Shown: positions 52,609-64,000 of the stretch, in pieces | How the letters are laid out: each line of letters starts with the position of its first letter | Position numbering within the stretch: position 1 is the stretch's first letter | Assembly: GCA_963556145.1 (NCBI GenBank) | Contig: OY744463.1 | Coordinates: 930,001-994,000 of the forward strand | DNA from: Hygrocybe punicea | Taxonomy: Eukaryota; Basidiomycota; Agaricomycetes; Agaricales; Hygrophoraceae | DNA: 64,000 nt | Reading direction: 5' to 3' | Translations under genes and position numbers: made by a program | The notes under the pieces: model-generated | What the model was told of the DNA's origin: nothing | Database searches by the model: none | Seen by the model: the letters and a program-made list of their open reading frames with translations, nothing else

Positions 52609-55600
52609 ATGGGACCTTTCAAATTGCACCCTTTCGAAGTTGATGATGAGTGTTTCTATGATTGCGAGGATAATGAATCGCCAAGCAATGAAAACGGTCT
52701 CACTGACGAGTCCATGGGCGTCAGTGTACTCTTCATTGCACGCATTGTTTCTGACCCACTGAATCGCAGACCAATGGCCAAGCCACATCCGCATATACCG
52801 GGGATAAGAACGGTTCGGGTGTGGATGCGGGCTCCTCAACGGTCTTTCCGAAAGGAAGCCTTGACCTACTTGATTCTATTAAAGGGATGTATCGCATTCT
52901 TGACCTTATCAACGAACAAGGGAGCGGTGGGACTGGTGAGCCTTGAGTGGTGCTCCGACTCGGAAATCATAATCTCATATGCACTTAAATTTCCTAGTGG
53001 ACAAGGTTATCATCGCTCAGAATTCGCTACGAAAGTTTATCGACTCTCTCTATCCGGGAGCATACGTGTCCTTTACTAAAATCAACTTCAAGATCTTGGA
53101 CAACTTGTCGGTCAAACCCATTGGAGTATACGGAAGCAAAGAAGCGATCATCAAGCTATTGTATTCCGTTGGGGCTGTTGACAGAACGATGTCAGTCTCC
53201 GTTGTGGGTGGTCACGAAACATGACCATATCCCTTAGTTCCGCAGTGCCCATATTCTAGGTTTGAAAACAGATGGCTCCTCTGGAATATCCATGCCCGCA
53301 TTGCGGTCCGGTCTGTATATTGTGCGCATTTTCAGTACGGTAGTCGTCGATCAGCAGCTCCTTGTCATCTATTGGCCGGAAGATACCACTTGGGACGATG
53401 ATGCAGTTTCTTCAGTGTGCCGCAATCGAGTCACTTTCATGAGGCAAGTGTTAATATGTCGTTGCACAGTGGCCGCTAATGCATCTTTCGCAGGTATCTT
53501 ACCAAGATCACAGACCAGATAGTAGTATTAATATCTTCCGAGCATGCGAAATCGATGGTATGGAATCACGATTCTGAGGATATCACTATGAATGTCGATG
53601 ACGACGATGAATCCGACCGTTTGTTTACATTTGAAATTGCCAAGACAAACGAGCAGGAGGAAAATGTTACCACACGCTCTGGATTTAATGTACGGCATTC
53701 ATTTCCTGCTTTTCTTTACTGTCACCCTCACTGAAATCGAGGACCCAGATTACATCTCGTCATATTGCGGTTTACGAACCTCCTACAGAATCCTCGATTG
53801 ATCAAGAGGTGTTAGCGCCCAGGCTACTTGCGGGAGAGACAATGCAAGCATTCATGAGCGCAAGATACGTGCCGCCATCAACAAAAACCGATGACATTTC
53901 AGGAGTCAAAAATGAGATCCAACTCCGAGATCTACTGTAAGAATGACGACATCCTCCGAATGACATTGTGCTAACGCGTCCTCCAGTCGAACAGGGGGCA
54001 TCCGGCTAAACCACAGCCTTACCAGTAGTCAAGTCGGCGTGCTCGTCAACGGCGGATTGAAGACTCGTTTTCCGCAAGAATGTAATGTCTGGGAGCAAAG
54101 TCAAGACCGTTCACGCAAAACTCGAGACATCGCGATTCGTGAGAACGGGGTTAAGTTGAAGAACACTTTGAACGAAGAAGCACCACAGATTATGTCGACA
54201 TTGACTCAAACCGTCGTTGATGAAGTTTTACGTCATTTTCCGTGTGTGCAGTCTGTTTTCGTAGCTATCTGGTCTACTACTAAATCTTCTTTCAGGACCC
54301 TCAGTCGTGAAGGCCTCGAGATTGAATTGCCCACAGATGACGAACTTTATAAAGGTCATGCAAAGAATCAGAGCTCCATCCAAAATTCGACGGCTGATAA
54401 TCTTTTTGGTATAGATCGCATCTCAAACATGAAAATGGTCCCTTCTTTCGCCATATTTTTCGAGACGGCTTTGCAGAAGGCGAAATTGGATTCCATTACC
54501 GGTTCTTCTAATGATGCCGCAGCGTTCAGAGATCGAAAATTGCGCCTCATCACGGCGAAACTTTTACTTGATGAACACAAAGATTTAGAGCCAGTCACTC
54601 GCTGTGAACTAATTCAACGGATCATGGATGGCAGCCTGGATGTGTCGAAACAGGGACTTCTTGAGGACGTCGTACTGAAATTCCGGTCCTGGTTCTCTAC
54701 AACAGACTCGACGGTTGAACAAGTCATGAAGGAATCTCGGAAAGTAAACTCCGCCACGAGCGATGCACATTTTCTTTCCTCATTGAATGATTTTGCGCAA
54801 GAGCCGCTCTTGCACGAAGCCGCGTTGGAAGCTACAACGAGAGCCCACTCTCACTTCAAGGCTGTGATCAAAAAGCTATGTAATACTCTGGCTCATCGCT
54901 TCCAATCCTTGCACCAAGAGGCGTGCCAAAAGCAGATTGATCGAGAAGCTACTGCTCGTGAAGAAGAAGATCAGGCAGTCGCAGTACTCGAATTGATCCA
55001 GCAAATCGAGAAGAGTTCCAAGTCGGACGATTCCCCGTATTTGACAGTTCTAGACTCTCTGGAACCCAAATCGACATATGGATACAGTCAGTCGTCTTGC
55101 ATGAACGAGTAAGTTGAACTTTGATGTTTACTCCTCTGCAGAATCGTATGAAGTTCGAGGCCATCAGGAACATCGCGTGGATCCAGCAATCGAATACAAG
55201 GTTTACTCCTTGGAAATGTCAGCCGACCACCAAGAACGTCTGCGACTGGACCACACTTTCATTCCTTCTCCGCACGTGGAAGACAGACGCTCCCTCTCCT
55301 TTCAGTTACCCGTGAATTACAGAATACTGTGAGAATACTATAGCATCGGTTACGGACATCTGAGATCTCACTGCTACATCCGTTCAGACACATCCAACTC
55401 CTTGGAAACAATAAATGCCTCCTGGTTGTTGACGATAATCGAGGCAATGTAGTAATCTTCTGCGAGAAGTTATCTAACCTAGATGCCGCCGTTGCGGGCC
55501 GGAGGTATCGGAAACTCCTCCATCGTGATAAAATAGGGCAAGACTTTCTTTTGGCCTTTGACGAGGCAAAGCGAACGCTTGCTATTTGTTCCTCTCCCAA

Positions 55601-58600
55601 GGTGTGGATTAACGTTACTTTGTCAATCTTATGGTTGATCCCCCCATCGGATTTGTAATCCGTCCAGCTGCAGCTGCACATCTTCGTTTTCGCTGATGAG
55701 ACATTCACCACTCTGCAAGCGTTGGGGAGTGCCGTCAGCCTCGCGCCCTGGTATGCCAATGCCACTTCCATTTACCACATATGTTTCGTTTGCGGCAATG
55801 AAGAATTGTTACTGGTTGACGCCGGCGCTCAGGCTAGGGTTTTCTCTTTGGTAACGCAGCAATTCAGGTATGGAGGACCATTTAATAACAAATGATGTTT
55901 CGTCTAACGTTTCTTCTTGGCGAAGGCCTGCTTCATTAGACCTCAAGCAGATTCCTACAGCCATCTATTCGTCGCCAGATGGATCATGTCTAATCACCTC
56001 AAACAAGAACGATTCTGGGCTGTCCTTAAGGGCGTATCATTGGAGCACCTTTGGCTCTACTGAAGGGATTCTTCTGGAATTTCAAAATCTTCTTGATTCG
56101 ACGATGGTGCTTTCTTCTTTGCTAAACAAGAGCAATGTCCACTTGATTGGTCTCGATGTCGATGCTCATCGGTGCCGATCGTTTGCCCTGGACATCACGA
56201 GCAAAGTCACACAGATGACGTTCCAAGAAAAAGGAGGCAAGAGTGCATCAAAAAGTGGCGATAATTCCACCGTTCACAATTGTCTTATCGACTGTCACGC
56301 AGAGGTGTGGACCCGATTCCCTGTGCAACCGGCCATTCGGAGACAGACAATTACTTCCTCAAGTCAAAGACTTCCCAAGACTCTGGACTTCATCACAGAT
56401 CGTGATCATGACGCTTTCGTCCCTTATTTCTCTGAACTGATAATATCGTTCGAGAGAACCACTAGGAAACCTACTGGTGATGAGTTGAAAGGCATTCGTG
56501 TAGGGTCCTCGCACTTCGACCAATTTGTTGCCGGTCTCCACGTAGATTCCGTGTGGCCGGTCACTTGCTTCAAGGCGGGCGAGTGGCTGGTAGATCTGCT
56601 CTGTCTCATACCTATTCACATTGCTATCACGCGCGAAAACAGATTTATTCCGCTGAAAGACGGCGTATATTCGCCGGAACTCGAGAAGCAACTTCTTGGG
56701 GCTGAAGTCACCCGCATTGTGGATAGTTTATCATTCGGTTGGTACGAATCAATTTTCCAGTCATATATGGCCACAAAGGCGAGTCCGTTCCTGAGGTATA
56801 TTCAACTTGCAATTTCATATCGACGACATGCGTAGCCTGTCAAAGTCGTCTCTTCTATGGGTGAGCAATCTAACTTCTGAATTGTTGAAAATTTCCCCTA
56901 GATCTGGCAACATGCAGGGGAACAATCTGTCGGTAAAAGTTTCGCACTCAATCACTTGGCCGATACATCGTTCGCTGGAAGCGCTATGAGGACCACAGGT
57001 ACATTCAATATGTTCCGATACAGACTTACTTTGCGTGCTAAATCTTCAATCTACAGAGGGTGTCTGGATGTCGGTTGCTCCTACAGAGGAGGCGCTCGTT
57101 GTTGCGCTGGACTTTGAAGGTCTGTAAACTCATGGATTCTGGAACCCTTCTCAAACAACTTTCAGGGGTGGACAGCCTCGAAAGGTCCGCTCAAGAGGAC
57201 ACGTTTCTCGTTCTCTTCAACACTGCAATATCGAATCTGGTATGTTTCACTCACCTCTTTTGGTGTTTACTTAGTATCAACCATAAACAGGTGCTCTTCC
57301 GAAATAATTTTGCCTTCTCCCGTGACATCAGTGGACTTTTCCAGTCTTTTCAATCCTCTTCAACCGTGCTTAACCCAGCTGCGAATCCCTCTCTGTTTCA
57401 GTCGACTTTGGTTATTATTATCAAGGTGCGATACTCTTGAGACTATTCATCCGAAGTACTTATACGAGCGGCAGGACGTAGTGGACTCGGACAAGATGGA
57501 GATAAAGAGAGAGTACGGTTCCTAATGTTCTCAGTCTTACACATTCTCACCACTGGAGTAGGTTCTCGTTGAAATTCCAAAAAATTGTCCAGGATGAGCA
57601 GGATGCAAATTTTATCTCCCGCCTCCATGGTGGTAAATTAAACATAATTCCATGGCCGGTCATCGAGTCCCGACAATTTTATACACTTTTCTCAACCCTA
57701 AAACGGGGGTTGGATAATCAGAAGATCACGCACCCTGCAGCGGGCGAGTTTCTGCATACTCTCAAAATTTTGATGGCGAAGTTGAAGGTCAGTGGGGTAC
57801 CATTACTGCTAATGTCGTTAAACCATGACATCGATTTTGGATAGGCCAATGATTGGGGGGCTCTCTCTCGTGTGTCTATATCTGATATTGTCCCTTAACG
57901 TTCACTGGTATACTCGAACCAGAAACCCTTGCTGCCCATCGGGCGCGGCGCCTTCTTGCCCTCCTTCCCAATGCGTTGGCTTTCGGTTCATCTGAAATAG
58001 AGCCAGAGGTCGAACCACTAAAGGTACAAGCACCGTTTCCGACTTTTCAAAATGTTCACCTGAATGTAGAACCTTGACACGGACGTGGTTATTGATGTGC
58101 CAGACTCGCCATCGCATTTTTACCTTTCTGAAACTGAAGATCAACCCCAAGAAATGGAATCGGTGCTCGCAGCATTACAACAGTCATGGGATCGTTATCA
58201 ATCTCGGCAAAACCAGCCTGAACACGAATGGACTGCGGATCTCTGCGCTTACTTAACCGACTTGGTCGACATGAGAGTCGCCCACGTTCGGGATTGGATA
58301 TCTTCGAATCTATCGCGTTTCAAGACCAACCATGCCAACATTGAAGAACTTCGCAGGAAGTTTGAGAGTGACGTTGTCGATCTGAAAGCAAATATACAAC
58401 TGTGCAGGATGCAATGTGGTTCTTGTCATTTACTTTGTCTTCGAAGCCGTCACCATGAAGGACCGCACGAGTGTCAAACCTCTCACGAGTGCATCCATCC
58501 TTGCGATTTTTCCAACGAGCATCAAGAGGAGCAAAAACGCTGTGGTTTCAGGTACTTTCTATCTGGATTTCTTCGTCTTTAAGATGTACTCAATTCACGC

Positions 58601-61463
58601 AGCGCGGGCCATTCAGGCAGACATATGTAGGCGAATTTGTCTTCTTGAAGAGACCAATCTCACAATTTCCCTACCAGTTGTGTGGTCAACGTTCATTTAT
58701 GCGGGGAGCCTTGCAAATTGTACGGCAGACCTGGATGTTTAGAGCGATGCACAGAGGTTAGTCACATTTGATCTTTGACATGAACCGAGATCGAGTTTTC
58801 TTCAGGTGACAGGACACATCGAAAAGGACCATTCATGTTCAGCCACTATACACGCTTGCGGTGAGGTGAGGCAAATTATTTTCCTTGTAGTCCCAACAAC
58901 ATTAAGCTTTGCAGCCTTGCGACTTGAGGCAAGCCATCTTGACCGACGGTCAGCCGTATTCGTGCTCTGGAACATGCACCATACCTGTGTTGGTGACCTT
59001 ACTTTTTTTCAATTTGGCCCTCGTTGTGAATGGGATATTCCCGTAGCCACGAAGCTCATGACCATCATTATTGTGATGACCGCATGTGTCCTGTGCCCTG
59101 TCAATTGTGCAGGCGATTGTGTTCTGACCAAGATCACCTCCATGCACTAGAACCTGGAGCGGTGCATCTATGCGGGTGCGTCTCCCTTCTCCCCTGCATT
59201 TCCACCTAATTATGGAGGCAGACAAGAACATGACTGTAAATCGCTTTGTTCGGCCAATGGGATCTGTGAGATCGACACGGCACCACAATCAATCGAGGCG
59301 ACCTTCACGGGCCGACATGAGACATTTCAATACACCAAGGTCAGACTAGTGGCTCCTCTACTTTTGACTACTGACCCGTAACCCGCTTCCTGCTGCAGTA
59401 TTCACAAGGTCAGTTGAGATTACGTTTGGTAGATCAGCATGTCTCATTCTCACTAAAAAAACCAGTGGCCAAACGTCTTCCTTGCGTCATTCCCATCGGT
59501 CCTGGAACCACTGCACATGCGGGGAGTCACCGACACAGTGCAGAACCAAATTCTTTCCATTTCTGTGAGACCCGGTGTGTCATCTTCCCATGCTGTCCCA
59601 TTCGTCATCCTTACCGCCAGTGCTTAGATGCGAGAGCTGCGGCTACTTCTGCACTCTTCCACTAGGTATATATGGTCTTTTATCTTAGGTTCACCATCTA
59701 CCTCATCATTATCCAGGGCATACACAGCAGGAACATGAAACTAGTCACGGATCAATGTCTAGAACCCGTTGGACAGTCGAGGGTCCGCATGGCACAATTT
59801 TAGAGCTGAACAACCGAAAGTTTGCCTCTGATGACGACGGTGCACCGATGATGTGTAACATCGTCTGCCAGGCGATGGGACGACACGTTCACGTCGACTA
59901 CTGTAGAGCTGAACCTGGTGTTCCCTGTCAAACCGCCGAAACCCAACATATTGCAAATCGTCTATTGCCACATCCCGACCGTCCGAAGGATTGGGTGACA
60001 CACGGCCTTTACTGGCGGAGGACAGGTACATAACTCTTTGAGGTGCTTGAATGCCCCTAACGATCGCACAACTCCTCACAGGATTCAGGGGTAAGCCTTG
60101 ACAAATTGTCGTGTAGTATTAACCTGAACTTCAACAATAGATCCATATTCTCGCGAGGATCAGACAAATTTCTCCAAGTGGTGAGCGTCCCCTTCACTGT
60201 CGTGGAGGTGTAACTTATCAACGAGTATGGTTCCTAGCGATGCGATGTGCACAGGTGACATCTGTCTCTTTGCTTTCGAACGATCATCTTACACGAAAGT
60301 AGGTCCCGAACATTCGGCGACTGCAGCGCATCCAGCACAACCGTCGTATTGTACGTTGCCACTTTTCCATGACCCTCACCCATTGGGAAGACCGCCCCAC
60401 GGCGGAATGGGGTATGTTTCAAATGATGGACATTCCTTCTCATGCAAGAACCCCGCGATGCTCCAACAAGCTTTCCACGTGTATGTTCGATCCTCTGCAT
60501 TCCGGGAAATGACTGAAATCCGTCTATTTTAGCATTTTTGTAATTGACAGGTACATTTTCGCCTCTCCGACCACTTTCATCCTCTCTCATGTCGTGTTCC
60601 TTTCCTATAGATCTGGTTCCATGTCAATCCAAGATCGGCGCCCTTTGGGTAATACACCAGTAACCGCTCTGATCACAAGATACTCCAACAATAGACTAGG
60701 CGCCGTATACTCATCATTGCAAGCATTTTGGTCAGCCCGACAAACTGTCCTGACTTCAGGCCAGGCCGCAGCTGCTCGTCGCGATGCGTATACCGTATTG
60801 CTATTTGACCATGAGGTCTCGAACTGTGTTACCAACAATTTCAGGAGTTCTGCGAACCAGCTTTTGCACGCTGTTTTAGCTCATCAGGCGAGGGGGGGTA
60901 CCAACTATACCGCTGCTCTGATGGCTGCTCAAACTGTGATGCAGCAGCATTGGAGCACAGAGAGGTATGAAACAAATGTATATGTGGTATGTCTTCGCTC
61001 ATAGCGAATGGCATCCAAAGGACTCCAGTGATCATCTTTCTCTCCGATGGCGAATGTTCAGTCACCGATCAAACGGTCCAAGACATTTGCCGTACGGCGG
61101 TTGCTCGCGGGTAAGCTGCTTGGACTGTTCCTTGATTTGTCTGTATTCAATTAGTTTCAGGAAACCCTTATCATTCCATTCTGTCTCCTTTGGACCGCAA
61201 ACCTCTAGCGCTTCTTTGCGCAGGATGGCCCAAATTGCTCTCGAATTCCAAAATAACGCTCCCCGAGATCCTTCAACCCCAGCTGCGGCAGTCGTTTTAT
61301 CGTCATACTCGGAAGCACTTGATACGGCGAGTTCTCTCCTTTCTGAGACTTTCCTCGACCATTTCTTACATATCGGAAATAGGTCCGACTTGCCGAAACC
61401 TTCCTTGGGCTTGCAGAATCATTGTCGAAACCAAGGGGCTCATTACTTCCCAATCAACGTTGA
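52609..61463 (+). CDS. Giant GBP/VLIG-like GTPase with Cys/His-rich segments and C-terminal VWA domain
   Basis: One gene of many short exons (exon 1 52609-52719, exon 2 52770-52935, exon 3 from 52998; last exon 61383-61463 ending SLLPNQR). Order: a helical N-terminal half (VDKVIIAQNSLRKFIDSLYP, then to about 55110); a strand-rich part (LLVVDDNRGNVVIFCEKL, about 55400-56830); a G domain with P-loop GEQSVGKS (about 56920-56943), MRTTEGVWMS and DFEG (about 57110), then LVLFNTAISNLVLFRNNFAF; Cys/His-rich segments (CGSCHLLCLRSRHHEGPHEC, VTGHIEKDHSC, CQLCKRLCDQDHLH); and a VWA with MIDAS DRSGSMS, GGTNYTAAL and FLSDGE. GxxxxGKS with DxEG is the large-GTPase pattern of GBP/VLIG proteins. Not all introns were resolved. 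Length is estimated at well over 2000 residues. Probably cytosolic, as no signal peptide or TM is seen. Confidence 0.75.
61327..61382 (+). other. GC-AG intron, 56 nt
   Basis: The last intron of the giant gene starts ACG|GCGAGT and ends AAATAG|GTC. Splicing here joins the conserved SEALDT to VRLAETFLGLAESL; reading through instead gives no family-like continuation. Confidence 0.6.
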
Positions 61464-61674
61464 CTTCCAACAAATTGCTCTCTTTTTTTGTACTCTTCTC
61501 TCAATGTCTCTCGCGTATTTCACATTCGGGCGTTAATACTTGTTCACAACTAGTATGCATGTGCGATGATTTGTACTATGATTTTGGTCTTGCCTGTAGC
61601 GCGTTCGCAATGTCACGTGTCGCGTGACCAGTCGCGTTACCATATAGGTCATTTTGTGTTGAATACTGTGAAAC
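61464..61674 (+). promoter_or_regulatory. SMC4 upstream region
   Basis: Only 211 bp separate the giant gene from SMC4. It contains an E-box CACGTG (61614-61619) followed by CGCG-containing motifs (tcgcgtga, tcgcgtta) about 30-55 bp before the ATG, reminiscent of cell-cycle promoter boxes. Inference from motif and position only. Confidence 0.4.
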
Positions 61675-64000
61675 ATGCCTCCTCGCCGTTCAACACGCTC
61701 GACAAGAGCGTCAGTCGAACCTGCAGCTGGCACCCTGGGTACATCAAAACGAAAACGAGTACAACCTATCCAGGACGACATACTAACCGAGGAGAAAGAG
61801 AATGTCGCCAAGCCCCAGGTAGTTCGAGCTCGCGGGTCCTCAGCGCGTTCTAGTGCTGGGCCGAGCTCTAAAAGTCGCCAATCAACACGTCCCAAGGTAT
61901 CTTTGACAGAGGTTCCAGAAACGGACGAGGAAGAGCGTCTCAGGGAGGAAACGCCACCCCTGAAAAGAGCGCGCGCTGTAGAAGAAGACGACAAGTCTCT
62001 CCTCGAACCTCAGCCCATTAACAACGCCTCCCCTTTATCTCCAATTCAGCCCCCTTTGGAATTGCTACAAGGACCCAAATCACGACTGGTTATCCATAAA
62101 ATGGTTCTGGTCAACTTCAAGAGTTATGCAGGGAGACAAGAAATTGGGCCGTTCCACAAGGTGTGATCTAATGCTTCATGTGCTATCATGATGTTGATGT
62201 AATAATCGATCGCAGTCCTTCTCATCCATTGTAGGGCCAAATGGTTCGGGGAAGTCGAACACAATCGATGCTCTGTTGTTCGTTTTTGGCTACCGAGCCT
62301 CAAAGATGCGACAGGGAAAGTTGTCTGAGCTAATTCACAACTCCGCGAGGTACCCCGACCTCAACGATTGTAGTGTGGAAGTTCATTTCCGTGAGATCAT
62401 CGATTTGGTACGTTATTTCTGATATATGCCGCCAGCCAAGACGAAATCATTGACATTGTGGGGTTGCAAGCCTGGACCGGATGCGTTCAAGGCGGTTCCT
62501 GACTCGCAACTTGTGGTGACGCGTCAAGCGTTCAAGAATAATTCCAGCAGGTATACTATCAACGGACAAGGCAGTAATTTTACCGAGGTTCAGACTTTGC
62601 TCAAGGGAAGAGGGATTGATCTGGATCATAAGCGATTCCTCATTCTTCAGGTGAATCTTCACGTCTTGCTCATTTCATCTGATTTCCTCACGTCGTTCGA
62701 AAGGGTGAAGTCGAATCAATCGCGCAAATGAAACCCAAGGCGCCCACGGAGCACGAAGACGGCCTACTCGAATACCTTGAAGACATTATTGGGACCTCTA
62801 AATACAAGGAACCTATCGAAGAAGCACTGCTCGAGATGGATCAGCTGCAAGAAAGTCGGGTCGAAAAGTTAAACCGGCTGAGGATTGTAGAGCGTGAGAA
62901 GAATGCGTTGGAGGATCAGAAGAAGGAGGCGGAGGATTATTTGAGATTGCAGAATGAGCATGTCCGGTCGTTATCGCGGCTGTGGCAGTGGTACCTCTGG
63001 AAATGTTCTGTTAATGAAGAAGAGTTCAACAAGAAGATTGTGCGTTTTGTGTTGTTTGTTCATTTTAATTGATTGAGACCACTTTGAATAGGCTCGCATC
63101 GAGAAAGAGCTCGCTGAAGAGACGGAGCGGAATAAAGATGATATCACATATCTGGAGATGCTTGAGCAGCATTATGAGGAACGTGGGAAGGCATACAAGG
63201 TCGGTGTCTTTTGCTGATTGCTTTAATTCACACACTGAAGTTATTCACATCCAGGAAGTCCAAGCTGCTGCCGCTGAAGCTGTGAAAGACCTCGCTACCC
63301 ATGAAAAGCAAGAAGTTGGCCTAGAGGAAAGACGCAAGCATTCCAGCAGCAAAGCCAAGAAATTGAAGAAATCATTGCAAGACGTCAGGATTCTCACTAT
63401 TGATCATGTACCATATGGCTCACTCCCGAGCATAGGATGAAAACGCGAAAGTGACAGCCGTCCGCGCTGTCAAGGAAAGCGCAGAGAAGATGGAAAGAGA
63501 GAAGACAAAGGTAGAGGAATTGGAAGCTTCCCTAGAAAAGGAGGAAACTATTCTGGAGGGAATCCGGGACAGTTTGAAAGGTATCATAATTATGTGCTAT
63601 AGTTTCTTTTTTTCACTGAGTGCATTGTTTAGACAAGACTCAGGTATTCCATGACCAGATCGAGGTGAAGCAGAAGGAGCTTCAGCCGTGGACGGCCAGG
63701 ATCAATAGTACGCAAACGGAGATTGACGTTGCCTCCAGCGAACGGGACGCTCTCGCTAAAAAGGCGGAAGCTGTGAAGGAGGCTAGTAAAGAAGCACAGG
63801 AGAGCCTTGAACGGTTGCACACCGATCAAGAGAAGAAGGTGAGAGTATTTTTGTTACAGATGTACATAACAGGCTTATAAAATTGCCCGGTCAAGGTGAC
63901 CGAACTAGAGCAATTGAAAACTAACAAGGCTAACCTGGCCAAGGAAATCAAAGCTGGCGAGAAGAAGATTCAGGTAGGAAGCTCTGCCAGCTTTGTGTGC
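61675..64000 (+). CDS. SMC4: Condensin subunit SMC4, 5' part, runs off the window
   Basis: Exons: 61675-62160, 62216-62407, 62471-62650, 62704-63039, 63092-63199, 63255-63383, 63436-63580, 63633-63838, 63896-63973, then cut by the window end. A basic, Ser-rich N-terminal tail (about 1-140) precedes the ABC-type ATPase head: MVLVNFKSYAG, Walker A VGPNGSGKSN (about residues 168-177), FVFGYRASKMRQGKLSELIH, and the FLILQGEVESIAQMKPKA block with EHEDGLLEYLEDIIGT that is typical of SMC4. After that comes a long charged coiled coil. SMC4 with SMC2 forms the condensin motor that compacts mitotic chromosomes. The second head domain lies beyond 64000. No defects seen. Confidence 0.95.

Noticed and set aside
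54039..55112. Treating the 357-codon frame as an independent gene
   Set aside because: It is preceded and followed by short introns linking it to exons of the same giant protein.

Overview
The window is eukaryotic and looks like a filamentous basidiomycete, most likely an agaricomycete. The genes are broken by many short GT-AG introns (mostly about 50-80 nt). Recognisable proteins are SMC4, a UCH-type deubiquitinase, a Cdc25/Ych1-like rhodanese, a DUF726 lipase-like protein and a Tra2-like RRM protein. The mobile DNA (Tad1-like LINE, Ty3/gypsy, Plavaka-type transposase, hAT-type MITE) is typical of mushroom genomes. No tRNA, rRNA or CRISPR was seen.

Layout. 1-25.5 kb is a transposon graveyard: a decayed LINE on the minus strand (about 1-7.3 kb); a NACHT remnant; a 434-bp foldback element; a Plavaka transposase remnant fused to a truncated gypsy element (10.7-19.2 kb) that carries a nested MITE with a perfect 8-bp target duplication; a gypsy integrase tail on the other strand; and a small non-autonomous LTR element (22.4-24.7 kb). 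25.5-33.3 kb holds weakly supported host genes and two clear pseudogenes (CNDP2-like dipeptidase, P-loop ATPase). 33.3-45.4 kb is a compact genic stretch: DUF726/Mil1-like, two Ser/Pro-rich paralogues flanking a rhodanese phosphatase, a UCH deubiquitinase and a Tra2-like RRM protein. 45.5-49.8 kb is a 4.3-kb terminal-inverted-repeat element containing a nested, nearly intact 2-kb LTR element. 49.8-64 kb is genic again: an RBR ubiquitin ligase with an N-terminal papain-like domain, divergent from a giant GTPase/VWA protein, followed by the 5' part of SMC4.

The most interesting unit is the divergent pair at 49.8-61.5 kb. A 736-residue protein combines a putative cysteine-peptidase fold with a complete RING-IBR-RING2 ligase. 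It shares a 268-bp promoter, which carries a perfect 15-bp dyad, with a giant protein holding a GBP/VLIG-like large-GTPase motif set, Cys/His-rich zinc-ribbon-like segments and a C-terminal VWA domain with an intact MIDAS. In animals large GTPases and ubiquitin ligases cooperate in cell-autonomous defence; that this fungal pair does so is only inference.

A second theme is decay by CpG loss. Every nonsense codon placed in an otherwise conserved transposon motif is TGA where the family context suggests an arginine CGA codon, and the LINE polymerase has lost its second catalytic Asp by a CpG-to-CpA change. This fits methylation- or RIP-like silencing of repeats.
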